64,000 nucleotides of DNA, taken from positions 2,108,001 through 2,172,000 of the forward strand of contig JABWDB010000001.1 of the NCBI GenBank assembly GCA_019614645.1, read 5' to 3'. The DNA comes from Stratiolaelaps scimitus (Eukaryota > Arthropoda > Arachnida > Mesostigmata > Laelapidae). A model generated the notes under the pieces. It saw only the letters and a list, made by a program, of their open reading frames with translations, searched no databases and had not been told where the DNA came from. The position numbers and the translations under genes are program-made. The stretch's first letter is position 1. Every line of letters begins with the position of its first letter. Of the stretch, positions 54,073 through 64,000 are shown piece by piece.

Positions 54073-55549
54073 AGACACGTAATTATGCGTGTATCTCATG
54101 TGGGTGTAGCATTCTAGTGTTTGGTTGGCTCTACCACCGGAAAATACATGTTTGAATCGAGAAAAATAATTTTTGGTAAGGTCAGCTTTAACGTCACAAT
54201 TAGAGATACAACTTTAAGGCAGATCCTTTGGGTGGATAGAGCGTACATCTCCTGGTCCTCATTGAATATCATGAGGCGGTTAGCGAAGTTGAGAAGTTCC
54301 ATCTTTAAATTAGCAGCCAAAGAAATAGCAAGATGTAGCCTCTGACGAATATATCTTCAGTTCAACCGTTTTTCATCTGGGGGGATCACAGCCATTAATA
54401 GCGTAACAAAATGGGTCCGTTTCTGGCATATTTTCGTACTAAGTGCTGGGAGTGGATATCAGTTCGAACTACGGTTGTTGCGCAAAAGCAGAGTCCCAAA
54501 GCTATCACGAAACAATATTCCCCCACAGTAACATTCTCTGATGAGTATGACACTCCGGGACTAATGAGCTCCAAAATCTTTGGTCCTTCTCGTTGGTCCT
54601 TCTCCGGCAAAACACCTTTTCAAGGGATCGCACCGGCGATCACAGATTGTGGTGCTGTTCGTAGTTTTCATATCAATCGTACCCAAACAAATTTACATTA
54701 GCCCCCCAGGCCACCACGCCGCCATCATAGCCTGTTGTCTGCATCAACTTCACCATATCTGTTATAATGACGTCTTCTGCCCACTAAAATATGCATCATT
54801 AAAATTCCACACGTTGAGAGTCAACCATCACTGAGTGATGGTTGACTGAGTATTGCCCACCGACGTTTGAGTCAGCGCTCCCAGCAGCGTATCCATATTC
54901 TTCCATTTAGGGTCGCCTTAATTCTATGATAGTGGTATCTCAGTTTTTACCCAGCCACGTGGAAATTATTTTATGTGGGGTTTAGGGAATGCTTGATGCA
55001 CATGTCCCACTCAGCCGTAGTGACTAGTGTGGGACTCACAAGTCCACCAAAACCTGTTTTCCCCTCAACCCTAACGCTCGAAAACTGCTAGGCATTACTC
55101 CGATAACGTCCAAGACCTAGATTTCGTCCAACGGTCTAATAGATAATACAGATAATACAGAAATTAGGCAGTTTCAGCAGCGTATTTAGTTTCCGATAAG
55201 TCTCTATACGAGTGTTAGGTTAATAGCAGACCCCTGGCTCGTTTTCCAGGAGGTAGGTACAGCATTTAGTCATTTCATCGTCAGTACGTCGATCTACTTC
55301 ATCAGCTGCGCCCATAGCCAACCTTCTATCACTCCTCACTGGTGTAAATTCTACCTTCAGGGAAGTACGATGCTTACTATGAGAAAGTAGATCAAATTTT
55401 TCTCCTGTGAACAGATCTGGTTTGTTCGTGGTTTATAACTATAGATTCACTAAACGAAGATGATACCCCATCTCAAACGAAAAGCAACTGACCTTTTCAC
55501 TTATCCGATTGAGCTTTTTTACCAAATAAGGCCGATCTGTGTTACAAAA
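54073..55549. other. Unannotated stretch with a perfect-arm palindrome
   Basis: AGTCAACCATCAC / GTGATGGTTGACT at 54819-54847 (13-bp perfect arms, 3-bp loop). Open frames (54121-54345, 54411-54701) have no motif. Confidence 0.4.
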
Positions 55550-56041
55550 TAAGGCAAGTTGAGAGAGGCGGTGCTCCACCTCTTCCCGACACAAGCAGCA
55601 AGGGAGGGGGAGACCGACGCGGACACCACGGGCAAGGATATGTCGGAGGTGACCCAGCAAGAGTCAAGACTACGATAGGCAAGGCTCCGGGCCCGAGTGG
55701 GGTCCCACAAGAGGTTTTGCGCGAACTAGCCAAACATACGGGAGGGGATATACCCGGCCGCATGGAAACGCGCGCAGCTGGTTCTGGTACCCAAGCCAGG
55801 GGGAAAACTGGCCCTGTAGCGTACTAACCCATTTGTCTCTCTGGCACGGTGGGTAAACTCTTCGAGCAGATCATATTAGGTAGACTCACCGCTGAAATAG
55901 TAGAGAAGGAGGCGCTGTCGGACGCGCAGCATGGCTTCTGGAAAAGGTAGTTTTTCCAGGACGCCCTACGTCGAGTCATACGGCGAGCCAGGGAGAAATC
56001 TGGGAGAACCCGAAGGATGCAGGGATTCGTTCTTCTCATCT

Positions 56042-56137
56042 TAGTAAGGTAAGGTAAGGCTTTATTGATTTATTAAAGGAACTGCATAGAATGCTCAAGT
56101 TCTCTTATATGTCACGCAACGGGATTCGAACCCTAGT
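56042..56137 (-). repeat. SINE S2 inserted in R1-C ORF2
   Basis: GGTAAGGTAAGGCTTTATTG, ATTTATTAAAGGAACTGC, TATATGTCACGCAACGGG and ATTCGAACCCTA: a minus-oriented S2 3' part including its B box. TAGT at 56042-56045 and 56134-56137 may be a short target duplication. The host RT text resumes immediately after it. Confidence 0.75.
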
Positions 56138-56595
56138 GGACGTTAGAAACGCGTTTAACACGGCTATCGGGGGAGAAATCGTGAGGGCGTTATATAGAAA
56201 GGGAATACCCGACGGGATTCGACGGATTCTGTCCTCGTACCTGGCAGGGCCAGGTCTGGTCGCAGGGGGCCTGGAGCACGAGATCACTGCCAGCATCCCT
56301 CGGGGTTCAATTTTGGAGCCCATACTCCGGAGCCTTGGCTAAGACTGAGTTCTGCAAACCGATGTGCCGGAGGGCGGATGACCTGGCAGTGATGGTCACG
56401 GCAAGAACGGAGGACACCCTAGAGGGCACGGCCAATGAAGCCTTTCGTAGGGTGGTACAGTGGATGGATTCCCACCATCTGCAGCCTGTACCTGCTAAAA
56501 CAGAGGCAGTGTACCCAACAGGCAGGAAGAGGACGCGGGGTATCAACTTATTGCTCGATGGTCACCCGATAAAAATCAGGCGGGAAGCGAAATAC

Positions 56596-56673
56596 GGCCC
56601 ACTTTTATGAAGATTGGAATGTCTCTGGTGGTGTTCGTGCGTATGAAGAAAGTTTCCTCCTCTTAAGAAAAAA
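56596..56673 (+). mobile_element. 78-bp R1-C 3'-end insertion with target-site duplication
   Basis: GGCCCACTTTTATGAAGATT through AAAGTTTCCTCCTCTTAAG and an A-rich tail, flanked by identical GGAAGCGAAATAC at 56583-56595 and 56674-56686. It matches the last ~75 bp of the R1-C 3' UTR (7985-8059). Confidence 0.85.
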
Positions 56674-57745
56674 GGAAGCGAAATACGTCAGAATCATGCT
56701 TGACCTAAGGCTGAGCGCCCTAGCGCACATCACGTACGCCACAGCTTAGGCACAGCGAGTATCCCTTAACCTGGCGCACCTCACGCCTGGGGTGGGGGAG
56801 CCTCGGAGGAAAAAAGGAAACTGCTGGCATTGGTAGCTGAGTTTATGGCCCTCTACGGTTCACCGGTCCGCACTGCAAAGAATAGGGAGATGCTGAGGCC
56901 AGTCCAACCGCCGCTGGCAATCAGAGTGACCGGACGGTGTCGACCGACGTTCTCCTGGCTCTAGCCAGAATGTTTGCGTGAGAGCTGCTTGCTACTAAAA
57001 GAGACCTGAGGCTCCAGACTGGGAAACTGGATCCGACCATGGCCCGGAGGGCCTACCTCGACGCCTGGTAATAAAAGTGGACGCAGGTTACCCCAGGAGT
57101 GACGTAGGGGCGTTGGACTAAAAGCCTGATACCAGACTTCAGACTACAATATGGGAGAGCTCGCATATGAGGCGACGCAGTTCCAGACCTATGGTTAAGA
57201 TCGGCGCTGGTAGACATATGCGTGCTCTGCGACTCTGACGAGGTGGACGGCGTTGAGCCTACGGTGACCCGATGCGTGTCACTAACGTCAGCCAGGCAGA
57301 GGGCTTGAGGGAGATTGTGGGTAAACTAGTCAGAGACTTGTGGCACATATGGTTAAATCAAGGGCGGCATGGGCGGGGGTCGTAGACCGGATGGAGGAAT
57401 CATTAAGCTAAAGGAGAGTATGGAGAGAGACAGAAGGGCCTGAGTGAGCCACTAAAGCCCCTCCCCCGGGGGTCCCAGAGACCCACTCCACCGTTAGCTA
57501 GACTGGCTTTCCCAGCACACTCCCACCCAGGTGGGCCTGGTATAGGTGGGCGGAGCAGCCTCTTCGGTAGATTGGCCTGCCTGTCATGGGGGCGCATTCC
57601 CGCTATCATCGGCCGTGGATTAGGTGATCGAGCCTCGCCGGACAGGACTCCAACACAGAAGCCAAAATAGTCGTAGGACACTAAGTCACGCGGCTATAGA
57701 ACACTAGCCAAAGCAGTTACACACCTTCCCTAGAGATCGAAAAGT

Positions 57746-59819
57746 GTGTCAAATCAGCATAACCGTATATTTAAGCTCAATCTCGAAATCAGTGCTTACT
57801 ACAAGGCTCTCACCACACATTACCATTAACGAATCTACGAATCATCCGCCACCCATTTACTGTCCCATTATTACCAATTTAGCATCGGTTAATATGCACC
57901 ATTTCGCTACAAATACTGTGGGCGGCCAAACGATACAGAAGTGAAGCCAACTGTCCGAAATACCCGTCTTCATTAAGATGGCTATCCAATCAGTCTTACA
58001 CCTACTCCTCCGAGTGTTTTTTTCAATTGTAAAAGCCGTTATCATGCTGTCTATCGTCCGACTCCTTGCTGCAAACGTGTTTTGCCAACCTACTTAGAGA
58101 CTATCTAGGCTTAGATTATTGAGTAGGCAAACGCCGATAATATTTGGGATTCAATGACTTCTGAAGGGCAGTACTACCTTGTTAAATAATAGGTTCTGGT
58201 GAAAGTGATTCCCGTTCCATTTCGTTGGCAGGATTCAGGCCTAAAGTTTGTCTCGTATGGTGCATCCTAATGGGTGACGTATAGACCTCTGATGGTAGCT
58301 CAAACCATACAGCACTTTACAAGATCTGTGCAAATCAAATGAGTATGTTGGTGACCATACCTAGAAACCTAGAATATTGGCACATAGTGTAATTTATTTT
58401 GGTCTGCAGAGTGTCTTCGACGTAGCCGGATTACGCGTACTCACCTGCAATAGACAAATATAATTTTGACATTAGCATTTGGAGTCAGATTGTTGAGTGA
58501 ACTATTTTGTGTGTACACATAGTTATCCACAACTGTAGCTAAATAATTGCATAGATGTAACCAATTAGATAGCGAGAGTTAAACATATCGTATTTAATTA
58601 TTGTAGCTGACCTTCAGCTGACGGTTCGTTTATGAAACTGAATAGTGAGCTCACACAATATGTGATCTTGTGGCTCGTGAGATTCTTAGATGTTGTGCTA
58701 ACACTAATTCTCTAACCAAAGGGTATGTCCGACTCCCATAAAGTCTGACCGCCTAAGCGTACAATTTGTGTGAAGGACTGGTGCAAAAAATATCAAGACT
58801 CAGACCTGCCTGATTTGGAATATGCCACCTATGACCTAATTTCAGAATATCTAATGGTACTTGATTGAAACAATTTGTTTGCTGCAACCATTCAGCTAAT
58901 GAGATCTGTATAAATAACGTGACACTCGATTTCTATGAACTTGTCAATATTTTCGTTCCACATTGAAAGCATAGGGTCCAGGCAAAATTTCAGCTTGTGT
59001 TGACCGTCTCCAAAACCGTTTACAGGTTAGCACAATATAAACTCCATCGAGAGTGAAAGAAAGCTTGTCAAACATGTCTGTTGGAACAAAGCATAGCCAA
59101 CTAGCGCGACCGTTCCATATATTTTGGGTACGCAGCAATACGACTTAACATTAAAGATATCGTAAAAAAAGCAGTACAGTAAGTAAGGGACACTGACGCG
59201 TCAGAGCTTTCGACTAAATCGGAATTCGACGAAATTCAACAGGCGACTAAATTGGACTCTAACCACAGTCTAGATGCAGAGCCATAGTGGATAAGCCGCA
59301 TTGGGTCTACTCTATCTTCTAAGTGCTATTTTTCGGATACAGCCTATATAGTGGATATATACAATAAGTCGAGGTTTGCCCAGTTCCGAAGTTCGGAAAA
59401 TAGATCGAGCCGAACAACAGGAGATCCGTCTCTCTCACTACGATGTCATGCAAGGTCCTGCGAATAATGATGACCAAAGATATATTGAAAAAAGCCGAAA
59501 CTGCATTCTAACATTCTAGGTCATTGAATTACATTGCTTTATGGATCAACTCTTCCATTACTGCTTACATAGTGCACTGCGAACTCAATAGTGCATTTCA
59601 ATCTATGACCCATCATTTGTTGCTATCAGTACCACATTCCAAAGAGATAGGCCAAGCAATCATTCAATGGATATCGAACCTTCGGAAAGGTTAAACCTTA
59701 GCGGTTAAAATCAGGGACGTATTCTCAGGATCTGAGAATGTCTATTGCTTATATAATTCATGGACGAGGTGAAACATATTGTATCTAGCCTTGTAAAATC
59801 GGTCATATAGGTGGACGAT
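57746..59819. other. Unannotated stretch
   Basis: No gene recognised. AGCTGACCTTCAGCTGACGG near 58605 is a short R3-like end. Confidence 0.4.
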
Positions 59820-59945
59820 GTTAAACTGTATATCTTAGTCAAGCAGGATGGCGTGGGGATATCACCGAGAACTTGGACCCTAAAGTCTCCGGTTCCAATC
59901 TCGGGCACATATGGCTTGAAGTAGTATGAAAGTAAATACGAACCA
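59820..59945 (+). repeat. Possible tRNA-like SINE fragment
   Basis: GGATGGCGTGGGGATATCAC (A-box-like) and CTCCGGTTCCAATCTCGGGC (B-box-like, CCGGTT...TCGG) are about 45 bp apart, followed by a non-tRNA tail. No clean cloverleaf, so not called a tRNA gene. Confidence 0.35.
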
Positions 59946-61111
59946 TGGCCCAACTAACAACATCTCCCGGGTACAAAAAAACTCATCTTAACAGAGGACT
60001 GGGTGAAAGCTGCTGATAATTTAAGAGATTATGTTTGTTGCAGTTTGATCTGATAGAGGCGAATTCAATGAGAGGAGTTCTATGAGGCTAAAAAACATTG
60101 CTTCTACGCAACGCTTATAGATCTTATTTCCATGGCGCATTGCTGGTATTAACAACTTATGAATATATATATATATATATATAAGAAAAGTAAGTCACAA
60201 AGGAGCGTACGGTGTATAGAAAATTGTACATCTGGGCCGTAGGTATTAGCGCCGGAGGGCTGCCTAAAATATTAAAAACGTTTACCACAATCGTTTCTTA
60301 CATCAATTTTAAGCTTCCTTACATTGGCAAGCTAAGGAAGACTTACACAAACCAATAAAAAGAACTCAACGTTATCCTCAGGACAAGTATGAACATGTTG
60401 TCTGAAAGCAGACTAAAAATCGACAGTTTTTTTTTAGTAGCTGATGTTATCATGTTTTTTCCTTCGAACTGCGATAATTAATGTTTTTAGAATATGTGTT
60501 AAGAGCGTCTGTCACACACACAATTGTAATGCCTGTTACAATGAACCATAAATGGTCGGTCCATTTATGTGTTCTGTGGTTCTATATTGTGTGACCTATA
60601 TGACGTTTGGGTAGGGTAAATACAAAGGTCATTCAAAGGCTTCAACTCTGTTCTGATGCAAGCACAACACCAGCATTATTATGTAATATGCTAGAAGATG
60701 CTATGAGCATTTCCATATTACCGAATGCACCGCAAGAATGAGCGAAAGAATGTATATTGCCCAGCCATCAGATATTTTAATGACACTAATCCATATGACA
60801 TAACTTTAAAAAAGTCAGGCCGAACATACACGAGTCCACGAGCTTGTGACACGGGACGTATCCCCTTGTCTACCTATTTATCCAGGCTGTGTCTCGAGAT
60901 GCTGTCGACGTACAAGTACTACACAGTTACCCTCTCAATCGTCACGTGGGCATCCCTTGCCATCTGTCGAACTAGTAGTTTCCCAGAGCGTGAGTTCGAG
61001 TGAGATAACCTCAACAAATGAAAGTTCATCTGCCAGAGTGGTTGGGGGCACGTTACCGTTGCGCAATGGGCAGGTAAGAAGTGATTTCGGTGGCTTAATA
61101 TATACGTAACA
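59946..61111. other. Unannotated stretch with an AT microsatellite
   Basis: AT dinucleotide run at 60163-60182. The frames at 60725-61003 and 60846-61109 have no motif. Confidence 0.4.
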
Positions 61112-61200
61112 AGTCAAGTAAAGGCAAGTGCTAACCTTTATTTGACATATAACCCGCTGCGTGACATATGAGAAAGCTTAAGCATTATAAGATTTGCTAG
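61112..61200 (+). repeat. SINE S2 fragment
   Basis: CCCGCTGCGTGACATATGAG and AAAGCTTAAGCATTATAA match 53987-54020. Just upstream, AAGTAAAGGCAAGTGCTAAC followed by CTTTATTTGACATATA looks like a degraded inverted end, so this may be another inverted pair. Confidence 0.45.
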
Positions 61201-63275
61201 GTTTTAGTTTAGCAGTACACTCGCTCCTTGTACAGAGTAACACGCTGATGGAGAAAATTTCTTCCTATTCACCGACTTGGCAGATCGAACACAGTGCAGT
61301 ATTCTACAGCTCAAGGAGTACGTACTATAATTGATACTGCTTATTCAGTTCATGGGAAAACTGCTTTCTTCTCCTCTATATCGTTCTCATAGCGTGCACA
61401 TTACGTGGAACTGTTTGCAGGATCACTCTTAACAAAACCTCAGGCTCCCTTCGAGTTCGGGTGGAATTTTTATGAACTAAGGACTGAGCTGTTTCAGCCT
61501 GAAAGGCCGTGCGACCAGGTCATTGGTTATCATTCAAAACATATTATTTTTCCCAACCTAACAGAATCAGCTGAAACAGTCACTGAATGACCACCCTAAG
61601 TTGAATTAGTGTGTTGCTTGAGCATTACTCGTTCCGCTACCAGAAGGTGGTGAATTTAGGTGGCTATTGTTATTGGGGTGAAGCTCGAAATAAAGCCTGA
61701 CAATACTTCACGTCGCGTGGACAACTTCTACTCATATCTCTTTTTGCTCCCTAAGGCGTCCATTTCCAATCCACAACGTTATGCGAATGGAAGATAATTC
61801 GTCATCTGTTAGGGAGACCTTAGATCATTCCACGGTTTTACAAGCCAAGAAACAATGCGGTAAACCATAGTTTAAGGGCATGTACAAAATGATCAGACAC
61901 GTGTACTTGGGAAGTACGTTGGTATCATCCTGGCCTGCAATCCGTCGACCCCAGGTGTTCTTGAAGAAGGCTACCAGATACCATACCTCTAGCTACGACT
62001 CGGCTTTGGCCCGTCGACTCGGGTACCTTTATTTAGAATGTCCTAGCTGCGCTGGTTCATCACGATGCAATCCCTCGCGAAGCCTTCTACTCTACAGTAT
62101 AGAGCGAGTTAACCCTTGAAATGCGCGATCGACAATTCGACCGGGGCTCCGAACTACACGAGGCGATGGGCAACATAGGAAAAAACACCGCCGATCATTC
62201 GGAAAACCTATAAAATGAAGCCAAAGACACTGGTTGCGGCCAGAACAGAGAACATGTCCAAGCTGTCATTTGCAACAACAGCACTTGCGCTTTTTACTGC
62301 CACTAATTTGAGAACGCCTGGCTGCAAAGCAGTTTAATGATCCCGATCATGTTACGCCTGGGTATCTAAAGGGTCTTCTATTCTAGGCAATCTCTCATCC
62401 AGCAATGGACTAGCCCATATGCTCTCTGAAACGCCACCCTTCGTTGAGGAACTAAAACAGCGGTTCAGCCACCAGAAACGGAAGCGTGCCGCCAGTTTAC
62501 AGATTAGTATGAGCGGTTTACACAAATTAATACGTATGAAATGGATAATGCTACAAGGGCGTGTACAAGGGCCGAGCCAACAGACATAACTCGGTGCGCT
62601 ATCCTCGGGTTTCACTACGTCCTCCGTCAGATGTCTATCTACCATAAGTCTGGAGATGGATACCACTGTGCACGATATCCTAAAGGCCATATTGTCAGGA
62701 TATCACGCCGACCATTGATAATCAGTGTCTCCTACCGTCTTACCGCATTCATTGCGACTCGTCGCTTTGTACTTGTCACTTTTGTACAATCATGGCTTTA
62801 TATTTGTAATAATTGCTACATTTTCGTTCCCAAGGTGTCAATAAATGAATGCATTATTCGTTGGCAATTATTATAACTACCGAGTACCCGGACACAACGT
62901 CTTCGAATGACGTAGAAAGTGAATGGTGTGAACCGGATCAAGCGATCTCAAGCATATGCATCTAATACTCTACGTGCTGTGCTCGCCATTCACGAAAGTG
63001 GACTGATGTTAAATAAAGTCGAAGGGAATTAACGCCTTACCATCACTATGGCTAACAGAAGAAACTATGCTAACATATTCTAAGTCGTATACATCCTGCA
63101 AAACATCCAAATATTGAGGGACCTAATAATAGACATTTGTGAAGTATAAAAACATATATATGATTTACAGTGTGGTGCACCAATGATCTTTCGAATTTTA
63201 ATCGGCAACCTAGAGGCCCTTGGTTTTCGAGCCGGTAGCAATGCGAGACTAAATTTTCGTTTTTGAAGTACTATA
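61201..63275. other. Unannotated stretch
   Basis: Plus frames 61880-62119 and 62541-62876 and the minus frame 62352-62690 are open for 79-112 codons with no motif I can name. No repeats shared with the rest of the window were noticed. Confidence 0.35.
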
Positions 63276-64000
63276 CAGTGGTGTGCATAAGCTTAACGTA
63301 CCCCTATATTTCAACAAACCGATACAAAGAATACACATTTGAGGCATTTATTCTGTATCAGATTAATGTACATGTCAAATAACATACACACCACAAAGAA
63401 CAGCGCATATGACGGCTCAAACAGCTTGCTACAATGAAATGTGTCGTTTTTCGGGTGTGCAAAAGGATAACGCACCCTCAGTTATCGAGTGTCCTCGCTC
63501 AATTAATTCTCGTTTTCTTGTTCTAATCAGTGCCGTGACGCCCACCCTTGCTAATTATAACGCCAAAAACTCGGTTTGTCATACTATCAACAAGATTTAG
63601 CAGGATCTGGCCGTCGACACCTCCCCAGGTCCCCAACAACGCCTCTCGTAATGCTTCCACGGATGTATACTGTCGATTCGACGCATATACTCATCGGACA
63701 AGAATGCCCCAGAGGTTCTCCATCGGGTTGACACAAGAAGAACATGCTGGGGTTTCAATGTCATGCCGTCCGACTAGCGCTGACGTGAATTGAAGCATTA
63801 TCTTGTTAGAAAACAATTGGCAGTCGGTAAAATCTACTATTAAATGGTAGTAGGTTGTTGGTCAACATCTGCTGATAGTCCTCGCTATTCATTCGAGATG
63901 AGATGAAAGCGAATCCAAGTTTGCAAAGCTCCCCAACCCATAAAGCACGCTCCGCCGAATATGTGCTTCGAGAAGTACCGCGACTCTCTACATCATGCCA
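63276..64000 (-). mobile_element. Tc1-like DNA transposon, copy 2 (cut by window end)
   Basis: The left terminus CAGTGGTGTGCATAAGCTTA follows TA at 63274-63275. Subterminal GTGTGCAAAAGGATAACGCA and CCCTCAGTTATCGAGTG parallel copy 1 at 16657-16690. The two copies align over their whole visible length, in the same orientation, about 47 kb apart. Confidence 0.75.
63600..64000 (-). pseudogene. Tc1-like transposase, C-terminal half
   Basis: The minus strand reads ALWVGELCKLGFAFISSRMN, SEDYQQMLTNNLLPFN, then QDNASIHVSA (about 63784-63812, the second catalytic Asp, which copy 1 lacks), and after a shift NPMENLWGIL (about 63700-63735, the final Glu) and VEALREALLGTWGGVDG. Frame changes and stops between the segments mark it as inactive. 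The N-terminal half lies beyond the window. Confidence 0.7.

Larger units (their letters stand above)
55550..57400 (+). pseudogene. R1-C ORF2: RT and C-terminal region, disrupted
   Basis: Fragments in order: GKAPGPSGVPQEVLRELA (about 55680-55735), KRAQLVLVPKPGG (about 55765-55805), EALSDAQHGF (about 55910-55940), then RT motif A VDVRNAFNTAIGGEIVRAL split from its upstream text by the SINE, YLAGPGLVAGGLEHEI, then RADDLAVMVTA (near 56375; the Tyr of YADD is Arg) and RGINLLLDGHPIKIRREAKY. After the 78-bp insertion come VRIMLDLRLSALAHITYATA and related text. Around 57205-57260 the knuckle region CVLCDSDEVDGVEPT is recognisable in a shifted frame. Stops are frequent. Non-functional. Confidence 0.7.
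55550..57745 (+). mobile_element. R1-C retrotransposon, decayed, with two later insertions
   Basis: The largest R1-C copy: partial RT, post-RT region, C-terminal domain and 3' UTR ending at AGAGATCGA. A SINE S2 (56042-56137) and a 78-bp R1-C 3' end (56596-56673) have inserted into it. The 3' UTR near 57540-57640 has a single shortened copy of the unit duplicated at 7554-7765. The final ~180 bp of R1-C and the A-tail are absent. Confidence 0.75.

Noticed and set aside
56042..56060. Telomeric repeat (TTAGG type) at the GGTAAGGTAAGG run
   Set aside because: The unit is TAAGG, not a rotation of TTAGG, and it is the tail of SINE S2.
22318..59945. True tRNA genes at the B-box-like sites (22430, 35300, 48090, 53980, 59880)
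   Set aside because: No clean cloverleaf with acceptor stem could be drawn, and non-tRNA tails or repeated copies point to SINEs.

Overview
This 64-kb window looks like gene-poor arthropod (probably insect) nuclear DNA. Three things point that way. R1-clade non-LTR retrotransposons are recognised in the sequence and are known mainly from arthropods. Tc1/mariner transposons and tRNA-derived SINEs are present. The background is AT-rich, with no operons, no compact gene packing and no intron-bearing host gene that I can recognise. The species cannot be named from the sequence. Almost every stretch with recognisable coding logic is a dead or truncated mobile element. The best preserved is the R1-type element at 38480-42686, which keeps an uninterrupted ORF1.

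Layout. 1-560: unrecognised sequence with one short ORF and a SINE end. 560-5345: a degenerate 25-bp minisatellite field peppered with retroelement fragments. 5351-8274: R1-type pieces, including a 1.26-kb R1 copy nested in an oppositely oriented second retrotransposon. 8275-16487: sparse sequence with a mariner relict, SINE ends and a 5'-truncated R1 copy with perfect target-site duplications (13621-14784). 16488-17945: a Tc1-like element. 19520-22065: a second R1 subfamily with an almost complete reverse-transcriptase domain. 23342-23800: the nuclease-like end of the second retroelement class. 25480-34440: a roughly 9-kb, very degenerate ~30-bp minisatellite with strong T/G strand bias. 34440-38480: little recognisable. 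38480-42686: the main R1 element, lying in an unrecognised minus-strand coding relict. 43830-45100: an old jockey/CR1-like RT relict. 45100-51470: sparse, with two tiny R1 3'-UTR insertions. 51470-53640: a long decayed copy of the second retroelement class. 53814-57745: SINEs and a nested R1 copy. 57746-63275: sparse. 63276-64000: a second Tc1 copy cut by the window edge.

Working names used below. R1-A, R1-B and R1-C are three R1-type subfamilies. RLE-1 and RLE-2 are two related non-LTR groups whose C-terminus has the PD...WD.TV...K..K(Y/F) pattern of a restriction-like nuclease. S1 and S2 are SINE-like families. R3, R4 and R8 are unclassified dispersed repeats. These elements relate to each other through insertion history (nesting, target-site duplications, shared 3' ends) rather than through a pathway. 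Element boundaries are approximate unless a target-site duplication is given. All identifications come from reading motifs by eye, not from searches.
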